Positions 56,622 through 64,000 of a stretch of DNA of 64,000 nucleotides are shown piece after piece. A program made the translations under genes and the position numbers. The DNA is from Apiotrichum sp. Y4204 (Eukaryota; Basidiomycota; Tremellomycetes; Trichosporonales; Trichosporonaceae), in contig JAMYHL010000020.1 of assembly GCA_025531455.1 (NCBI GenBank), positions 434,001 through 498,000 of the forward strand, read 5' to 3'. Numbering within the stretch: the stretch's first letter is position 1; each line of letters starts with the position of its first letter. Below the pieces are notes generated by a model. That model was not told where the DNA came from, did no database searches, and saw nothing but the letters and a program-made list of their open reading frames with translations.

Positions 56622-59020
56622 CTACTCGTCGTCGTCCTCATAGTCGCCATAGGTGTGGTCGTACTTCTCATCCGCTGTGCTGGTCAGTGGCTGGCAACTG
56701 GCGGCATTCCGTTCCCCCATTCAGACTCACCATAGAAGTCAATGTCATCCTCCTTGCCGCCGTCCTCCCTGTCGTCCTCCTTGTCGTCATCCTCCATACG
56801 CATGGTCTGTAGGCCGGAGTACTGTGCCGTGAGTGGCAGCTCGGGCACATTGTCGACACTGCCGAGGCGGCGGATGGCATCCATGTTGATACGCGAGCTG
56901 AACTTCTTCTGCGTCGCGAAGCTGTCGATCGCCTCACGCGCCGATGGGAAGGGTCCCTTGCGCGCGTCCTTGTTTGTGCGGCGCTTCTTGCGTTCGCGAG
57001 GCTTGTTGGGGTCGATTCCGTGGGCGCGGTTGTAGGCGGCCTTGCGCTCCTGTCGCTGCTTGTCCTCCTCGAGCCACTTGGAGTTGTGCGACAGCCACAT
57101 ACGGGCACGGGCCTGCCGCTCATCGTCGTCCATTACCCAGTAGCGGTCGAGCTCGTCATCGTCCAGGTCGTCAAAGGTAGTCTCCACCTGATGCTTGGCA
57201 AACCATTCCCGTTCGTGACGCGCCCATTCAACGCGACGCATCTCGCCGATGACTTCCTCGGGTGTACGGCCCTGCAGCCAACGATCGATACGCTCCGCAA
57301 GAGCAGCCTTGTTCCCACCATACAGGGCGTCTTCGTCAAAGAAGAAATGTTCCTCGATGTACGCATAGACGGCTTTCTTGTCCTCCCAGTCTGGCGGAGC
57401 AGGGATGTTGCGGAAACCACCAAACACGGGGTCGTTCACGTCTTCCGCGTTCTCTTCATCCTCCTCCTTGTCGTCGGCAGCCAGAGCAGCCAGCTCCTCC
57501 TCCTCGTCGTCGCTGCCGTCGGCGCGCCTCATGCTCGCCAAAAGTTGGCGCTTTTCTCGTTGACGCTGGGCACGTGCCGCATCGGAATTGTCGACCCTAG
57601 CTATGTCGTTGGCATAGTCTTCTTTGGCGAGAGGGTCCAGCGCGTCATCGTCCTCTTCCTGGAGGTCGTCGGCATCCTCGGCCTCATCGGCATCGGAAAG
57701 TTCCCCAGCCGCAGCCTGCAGAGCGCCATTGGCGACATCGTAGTTTCGTCCTCGCCGAGGTGACGAGCGGGTCGCACGTGGGCTTGAGGTGGCAGCAGCA
57801 GGGGTCGACGGTGTCGTCTCGGGCTCTTCAGAGTCCCCTTCACGCTCACGCTTCAGCCGTGCAGCCTCCTCCTTGAGCTTCTGCGCCTTCATGATCGGAG
57901 GTAGCTCGTCCAAATCTGGGCGTTCCAGCTCCGCATCGGTCAGAGCGCGCCACTCCTCCACAGTCTTGTTTGCTGCTGAAGTCTGGGCAAATTCCATGAG
58001 ACGCTTCTTAATCGTGAGCGGCGACACTTTGACGACTTGGGCAACCTCTTCCGGGGTACGAAGGAAGTCAGACATGCGGGCGGCAATAACAAGGCATGCG
58101 CCACAGATACCCGCTGGTCGACGACCGGACGTCATCCAGTCGGCCTTAAAACGCTTCACGAGGCGCGAGGCATCGCGCGCAACCACATGAGCTTGGTTGC
58201 CAAAGTCGAGGCGGTTGGCGAAACGTATGTTGTACACCGCGGGGTCGATCTCTGGTAGGATTTGGTCGAGGTTCAGCGCGGACCGCAGCTTGAGATACGT
58301 TGCGCCGAGCTCGTAGACGTTGATCTGCATGTCAGCGCCCTGCGACCCATGGTACACTCACCTGAAGTCGTTCAGAGAAATCAATAAGCATGAGAGCATC
58401 CTTTTCAAAGCGTGAGAACAGATAGATGCAGCTTGCAAGAACATAGTCTGTACGTCGACCTCGGTTGAACTTGTTGTCAACCGCAAGGGAGTAGAATCGT
58501 TGAGCACCACGCTGAACAGAGGGCACAATGCCCATCTGCGAGCAGATGTGCTGAATGCGCTTGCGACCTGTACTATCAGCTCAACGCAGAAGAAGGGGAC
58601 AAAGCTGGCCAGTAAACCTACCTTCCTCTTTGATGTGCTCCGATGACGCGCCAGTTCCGCGCTGTCCAATACCAGCTGCATGTCAGTGACAGCGCCACTC
58701 ATAAACAACGAGCGGTGGCGACTTACTCTGTGAGTGCGAGACAAAGGTTCCCTGCACATGCATACGACCACCCGATCCCTCCGCGAACCCGACTTCGGAG
58801 ACGAGCAGACCCTGCTCGAGTTCGATACCACAGTCCTGGCATCTGTTGTTGGTATCAGCTGTCTGCATAAGCCCTGGGGGGTTGATACCCCTGAGGTGGA
58901 GGTTCGTACTCCCATGTAAGACGAGGAAGCTACTCACACGACGGAACCCAACGAGTAGTCGGTGCTAATCTTGGTACTTTTACATCCTGGACAGACGCGC
59001 TGGAGTGAGCAACGGTCCAT
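56622..59020 (-). CDS. BRF1: Transcription factor IIIB subunit Brf1
   Basis: Six exons (minus): 59020-58938, 58842-58727, 58675-58622, 58567-58362, 58324-56731, 56674-56622, giving 701 aa. Brf1 joins TBP and Bdp1 to recruit RNA polymerase III. The N-terminal zinc ribbon has 'CPGC' and, across intron 1, 'CQDC'. It is followed by 'GTFVSHSQTGIGQRGTGASS' and two cyclin folds ('RIQHICSQMGI', 'FYSLAVDNKFNRGRRTDYV', 'RLVKRFKADWMTSGRRPAGI', 'VVKVSPLTIKKRLMEF'). The C-terminal half is very acidic and contains the Brf1 homology block that grips TBP ('DPVFGGFRNIP', 'WMVMDDDE'-like region and 'EERKAAYNRAHG'-like basic helix). The product ends in a 16-residue acidic tail encoded by the last exon. Introns are 95, 51, 54, 37 and 56 nt. 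Confidence 0.95.
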
Positions 59021-60180
59021 TGCAATGTGCTCTCACTGGTGCGAACATGACGATGTATTTTGTCGCGTTGGAATGTAAACAAGAGTCGGTTTCGCAAGTT
59101 GGGCGGCAATATTCGCTTGACTGTCGCTTTAACGCGCGATTGTGGTGAGTGCCGCCAGAACTGGCCTAAATACTCTCAATCCTGTAGTGGGAATACGCGT
59201 GCTTCAAGATATGGCCGTGTGCTGTGGGCGAGAGAGTGTTGCACTTCTGCAATCTGTGGGTAGTGACGCGCCCGGAGAGAGTAGATGGAGGCCGCTTGCT
59301 TGGAAGGGGTTACGGTCGTTGGAATTGGAAGAGATGGTGAAGAATTGGAGTTGGTGCGGCGGTGGCGGCTGGGGTCGGAGAACGGAGGGGCAGTGAGCGA
59401 AGGAGGGTGACGGGACCTATTTTTTGGCTGGGCGCAGGTTTTGTGCGTTGTCCCACTGGAGTGGGAGTCGAACGGCGACTTTTGGCATGCACACACTTCT
59501 GATCCACAATCGTGTATTGGTTCGCACCCACTAACTGCCCCATCGCAGACTATGATCGCACTGGCTGACAGGAGCCTGGTCATCTGTGGCGCATAGCGGT
59601 GCGGTGGTGACCATCGAATCAGTCCACCAAGGACGACTTGGTTAGATAACTAAATGCATATGCATGCCTAGAAGCGTCGCAGGGAATCACTTGCGCAGCC
59701 TGCACGCAGCCTGCACGTAGCATAGCGCCCCAGATTCCAAAGCTCTTACGCATCGCGGATTTCGCTGATCAGACCGACGCCCAGGCCTTCTCCGCAGCGT
59801 GGGATGATCGGCGGCTATGGGCCATGGGGCCGTGGGGACGATCGCCAGGCCGCCAGGCCATGCCAGGAGCTAGAAGCAGATCCAAAGACTAGCGTACTAG
59901 CAGCTAGCAGATCATAGCAGATGGGCTAGAAAGTCCAGGATCTACGGGAGGATCAACAGCTAAACAAGATGATCAGCGAGAGAGATCGACCTGCGCTGCT
60001 GGGCAGGTGCGCACGCCAGTAAACAAGAACGCCTCACATACTTCACAGCGCACAGCCCCGCTTCCAATATCCCAAATACATGACCAAACTCAAGGGAAGA
60101 TCACACGTTGGTACATTCTATCGCCTACACGGGCTCCTACCAGCCAGTCGAAAGCCCAACTAATATTTACACACTCGCGG
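59021..60180. other. Intergenic region between BRF1 and MED18
   Basis: 1.16 kb. Contains two back-to-back hairpins at 59453-59481 (reported separately) and a GCTAGCAG-type low-complexity patch near 59880-59930. There is no credible open frame. Confidence 0.5.
59453..59481. other. Two adjacent perfect hairpins
   Basis: CCCACT-GG-AGTGGG (59453-59466) abuts AGTCG-AACGG-CGACT (59467-59481), followed by TTT. Both stems are perfect. A tRNA-like B-box reading (GTTCGACTCC) exists on the minus strand here, but the arm does not fold as a T-arm. Confidence 0.5.
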
Positions 60181-60935
60181 CTACTTCATCTCTCGCCCTG
60201 TCTCCCATTCAAGCCCATCGATGCGCTCCGTCACCTCGCGCATCACCCGCATCATATCCTGCAGACTGAGCTCTCGGGGGCCCGCGACGAGGCTGACAGG
60301 TCGCCCTGGCTGCAGCTGAACGAGGTATGGTTCCGAGACGTGCTCCGCTGGCTTGTCGTCGGGACCGAGGACGCGCGTGACTGTCAGATGCAGCGTCAGG
60401 GACGGGTGTCCTGGGATGGGGAGGTGGAAGAGGTGGCCCATACGGGCGTATGTGTGCGAGTGCCTGGGGTGTGAGCGTGGCAGCACTCAACAAACGTCAT
60501 TCAAACATGCGGCACTCACTTGAACCCGAGTGACTGAACAAAGTCCTCAATCTCCAGTTTGCTGCTCATGCCCTCGACCTCGAGATTTATCACCGCCTGT
60601 GTGCGCATCTCCTGGTATTCTCTTGCCGAGAGCGGAGGGGACACCCATGTCAGGGAGTAGTCCCAACCTTCCACCTTGTCCAGCCCGAGATCGATCGATC
60701 CTGCCCAGCGAAGAGGAGGCTTGGGTCCCATACGCTTCCGGCGGCGTCGTGCGCGCAGGCGGAGAGTTCGGCCGGGACCAGGAATGACTGGATTTGTGGC
60801 GAGGAAGAGGTCGTCGCGGACGTGAAAGCTCTCGACGTGCAGTGCGATCAGCGACAGCCGCGCAAGCATAAGATCGAGCTGATCCGTCGGGAGGAGAGCA
60901 AAAAGCTGCGGGAGAAGCTGTGCTCCCGTTGACAT
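60181..60935 (-). CDS. MED18: Mediator complex subunit 18
   Basis: Two exons (minus), 60935-60520 and 60463-60181 (intron 56 nt), giving 232 aa. Med18 sits in the Mediator head module with Med20 and Med8 and contacts RNA polymerase II. Support: size; 'WDYSLTWVSPPL'; the strongly family-like 'FVQSLGFKHSHTYARMGHLF' rebuilt across the intron; and the C-terminal 'DDKPAEHVSEPYLVQLQ' followed by a helix 'QDMMRVMREVTERIDGLEW'. The N-terminal half ('LLPTDQLDLMLARLSLIALH') fits the first part of the swapped beta-barrel but is less conserved. Recognition is by pattern, not by a catalytic residue, so the call is moderate. The start ATG lies 231 bp from the divergent ATP11 gene. Confidence 0.65.
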
Positions 60936-61166
60936 GGCGGCTGTATGTTTGTGAATGAATGGACAATGTAGGGATCCAGGAGGTCAAAGTAGTTAGACAA
61001 TTGGCTTGTTGACAGTCGCGTTGCACATGACGAGGGACCTTCGGCTTCGACATTGGAAAGGTGGAGGCACGGAGCCAAAAAGTCGACAACATCACAACAG
61101 GTTCCATACCCTTCGCCAATCGTCGACAACCACTTCAACATCTCTCTGCAACTAAAGAGCAACAGC
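60936..61166. promoter_or_regulatory. Compact divergent promoter, MED18 / ATP11
   Basis: Only 231 bp separate the two start codons, so the genes probably share promoter elements. No TATA box is evident. Confidence 0.55.
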
Positions 61167-62417
61167 ATGCTTCGCTCATCACTTATCCGGATCCCCCGCA
61201 CAGCTGCGTCGAGCTCCAAACTTGGAGCTCGCACGCTGGCCTCGACGGCTTCCCGCAGCCGTAACTTGCTTGACCAGCTCGAGGAGCAGATCACGCCTCG
61301 GGACCTTGTCGAGAAGAAGCGCAAGGAGTTTGAAGAGAAATATGGTGATAAGCTGAAGAAGAAGGCAGAGGCGTGAGTTTCCTGTGGCTGAAACGCACAG
61401 TGGCCGCGATCGTTATACAGGGCTCAGCTAACTTGCAGCGAGGGAGTGTCCAACCTTGATGAGCTCAAGGAGAAGATCAAGGCTCCGAGCGTGATGGCCA
61501 AGATCAAAGCCCAGGAGTGGGCCAAGGAGGAGCAGGAAAGGGCAGAGAAGAAGCGGGAAGAGGAGGAAGCAGCACTTAAGGCTGCTACTGAGGCCAAGGC
61601 TGAAGCGAAGGCCGACGCTCGCGAAGAAGCGCGCCAGTCGCAGGCTGCTGGTGATCGTGCCGGTGTCAAAGTGAGTAACGTGCGGTGGCGATGTTCGTTC
61701 TGACTCTGTCTTTAGCCCCTGGCATCTATCATCAACCTTCCCCTGTTGCTTATGACGCCGCACGACGCCCAGCAGATTGCGCAGATCTGGAACACGTACC
61801 ACACCACTCACCCGACCCTCTCCAACTCGTTCCTCAGCGCCTCGCTCCCGGCAGCAACATACGAGTCCATGGTCAGCCTGGCGAAGCGGAATCCGTTCTT
61901 TGTGCTTCCGCTGCCGCGGGATAGCAGCGATGGTGGCGAGGCATTCGAGATGTTCTACATGCAGTGGCTCTTCCACGCTCCTCCCACTCCGCTCCCCGAT
62001 GTGAACGCCGCCACCTCCTCGCCGCTTCCTCCAGTAGCGAGCGTTATTTTCACCCCGCTGGAGGAGTTCAAGAACGCCGGCGAGTGGGCGCAACCCTTCC
62101 TCACTCTTACGTTCTACCCGGATCTCTCCCCCAGCCACGACACCGTACTTATGCGCGGCGAGATCACCGCCCAGACTGCCAAGGGTCCCGCTGGCAGCCC
62201 CGAAAACCCAGGTTTCCTTCTGTCCCAGGCGCAGGCGCAACTCCTCGCTCTCGCGCTGCAGCGGTTCTACTGCGCCGACCTCGCACCGCCGTACGAAAGC
62301 GCCACGGACGCCCAGGAGCGCGCGAAGCGTGCGCAGGCGCTGCGCGACTTCCGTGAAAAGCCGCAGGAGTGGGACTGGCAGAGTCTCGTCAAGATGGCCT
62401 ATGCCGGTATCGCGTAG
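61167..62417 (+). CDS. ATP11: F1-ATPase assembly chaperone Atp11 (mitochondrial)
   Basis: Three exons: 61167-61372, 61439-61670, 61716-62417, giving 379 aa. Atp11 binds free beta subunits and prevents their aggregation during F1 assembly in the matrix. The N-terminus is Arg/Ser-rich without acids for the first ~30 residues ('MLRSSLIRIPRTAASSSKLG'), a matrix-targeting peptide. Then follows a Lys/Glu/Ala-rich helical region (about 40-140), and a globular domain with 'LMTPHDAQQIAQIWNTYH', 'NPFFVLPLPR', 'ASVIFTPLEEFKNAGEWAQP' and 'VLMRGEITAQ', matching the ATP11/ATPAF1 family through to 'AQAQLLALALQRFYC'. The length is typical for fungi. It is divergent from MED18. Confidence 0.93.
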
Positions 62418-62889
62418 AAATTGCGTTATGCAACCTTAGATAGTGGCGCATGGTGTCGCATCAGATAGCGCGCGCGACCACAGTCAGGGCCGCAATGGTT
62501 GTTGCACGGGCGACAGATAGCAGGAGGTTGTGACCGTCATCGCGATCAAAATGTCCAGTTCATTCAGCGCCGATGTCCAGCGCCAATGTTCCAGCGAAGT
62601 TAACAATCGCCGATGCCGTTACAATCCGTTCAGTATGAAACGCGGACCCGGCTTGGAGCCCTGAACTAAATGCCAATGATCCAATGAAAAGTTCAACAGC
62701 AACAATGTGCCTGTCTCCAAGGGACACACAAGCCACAGTGTCTTTCCCACAACTTCAAGAGCAATCAAGATCAGGTCAAGTGTGTAACGGCCAGGCCCGA
62801 ATTTTGATCTCCGGATCTTCGGATCTACGCCACGCGAGCTTCAAGATTGCCCCGGACATCCCCTCGACCCCCACCTTGCCGATCGACTA
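62418..62889. other. Downstream region of ATP11
   Basis: 472 bp of 3' flanking sequence. No open frame or repeat is recognised. Confidence 0.4.
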
Positions 62890-64000
62890 GCAGACGTCAC
62901 GTGGGTCATCACGTGACTGTCACGAGTAACTTGTTACTTCGCCTGCCTTCGAGTTCCGGGGTCACGTGATGTTACTCGCCCTGGCTCCTTCTCTATACGA
63001 GGTCCTAGTCTCGGTGGCCTAAGTTCCTAATCACGTGGCTCTCTAGTAATCGAAGAAGCCAGGCGCTTACGGAGCGTCGATGATAGAGCCCTAGACTAAT
63101 AGGTGGATAGGATATGGGTGTACGTGGTGCGAAAGGGAACTTAGTAGTTGACTTCAAGAGTTAACCGATAGTGCAGCAAAGTCGGGAAACGAACTAAGTC
63201 TCTGCAGTACGGTTGGTCGGGGTGATAACTTGTCGCAAGTAGTGTATAGGCTTAGATACTACGGTACTATATACTAGGGATGCGTGGTTGAAGATATCGC
63301 TTATGACAAGTTGTCGAGGGTTGAGTTGACGAGGTAAGAAGCCTGCTCGTCTATCCGTCTCGCAGGCTGTTCTTTTATACCGTGCAACCCTCGTGTCTCC
63401 TCCTCACCGGAGAAGTTGATATCTTACCAAACCACCGATGTTTCTATCTGCTTAGTAATCCTCCTGTCCTTCTTCGAGTCGCTATTCCGACTAGTGAGTC
63501 GCGTCGAGTCGCGACTGTCTTTGTTCTTGATCAGGTGAGATCCTTATCGTTTGTGCGCGATTTCCGTCGAGAGGTTCCATTGGCTGCGGTACATGCCGCG
63601 TTGAAGTTGTTGGGGTTATTGAGTAAGCCGTTCCCATGTCTAGGTCGTCGATATCGCATGTGATCGCGGATGGTCTTGATAGCGCGTCGCGTACATGATC
63701 ATGTGAGGTGATTGTTGTTTGTTTGTTGTGGTCGACGCGTCGTTATCTATATGACTAAGGTGGGAATTATCCGAGTCTTAGTCGTAATCAGTAAATGCGT
63801 GATTTAGAGTCCGGATACCGTCACGTGATTATGTTTGGTGTCGTAGTCGTATATCACGTTGTTATCGATGATCGTGTCGTTGTACTATGCGGTGGAATAT
63901 ACTGTGTGTCCGTGGACGTTGTCGATTGTCATGTATATAGCGAGATATTGTCATCACGTGGTAGTCACGTGAGGTTCTCGAGGTCGTCATGGTAAGATTC
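62890..64000. other. Non-coding right end rich in TCACGTG(A/G) sites
   Basis: Seven CACGTG hexamers occur at 62898, 62910, 62963, 63032, 63822, 63955 and 63966. Every one is preceded by T and followed by A (four, forming the 8-bp palindrome TCACGTGA) or G (three), and every one fits RTCACGTG. The region also has palindromic AGTAACTTGTTACT near 62927-62940 and lower GC than the genes to the left, with no credible open frame. Candidate explanations are a bHLH/Cbf1-type regulatory array, the edge of a retroelement LTR (TGTTACTC at 62969 resembles an LTR start) or centromere/subtelomere-related sequence. The window ends before this can be settled. Confidence 0.55.

Noticed and set aside
59450..59550. 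A histidine tRNA on the minus strand
   Set aside because: A- and B-box-like strings and TTGTGGA are present, but the T-arm and anticodon stem do not pair; kept only as a low-interest structured element.

Overview
The window is nuclear DNA of a basidiomycete yeast-like fungus. The evidence is dense spliceosomal introns (I resolve 76, of which 31 are 40 nt or shorter), GT...CTNAC/CTAAC...AG splice signals, a high-GC coding bias, and protein matches that look like Tremellomycetes, plausibly Trichosporonales. The order is an inference from sequence character only. I find 20 protein-coding genes, one broken by the left window edge. The gene models are my own splice reconstructions, each checked for frame arithmetic. 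I see no convincing tRNA or rRNA and no CRISPR array.

Layout from left to right: the start of a probable ferric reductase gene (-); PRP8 (-), the spliceosome core protein, carrying a 397-residue intein with a LAGLIDADG endonuclease region; a SurE-type phosphatase (+); a cystinosin/ERS1-like PQ-loop transporter (-); a GST-fold protein (+); a large TRP/FLC-like membrane protein (-); the FG nucleoporin NUP2 (-); a large Ubp2-like deubiquitinase (+); a glutaminase-STAS fusion (+); a single-pass membrane protein with a PPxY motif (-); a diacetyl/acetoin reductase-type SDR (+); a CCC2-type copper ATPase (-); a SHB17-like histidine phosphatase (-); a GPI-type surface protein (+); acyl-protein thioesterase 1 (+); U2 snRNP A' (LEA1, -); the septin CDC3 (+); the TFIIIB subunit BRF1 (-); Mediator subunit MED18 (-); and ATP11, the F1-ATPase assembly factor (+). 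The last 1.1 kb is non-coding and holds seven TCACGTG(A/G) sites.

This is mostly a housekeeping region rather than a gene cluster. There are thematic links: PRP8 and LEA1 (splicing, in a genome of tiny introns), BRF1 and MED18 (transcription), CCC2 and the partial FRE gene (copper/iron), and a deubiquitinase near a PPxY membrane protein. The most unusual items are the PRP8 intein, the extreme intron and micro-exon architecture, the PPxY membrane protein, the three-copy FxVHR motif in the TRP-like tail, the copper ATPase whose second metal-binding domain has lost its CxxC, and the TCACGTG-rich right end.
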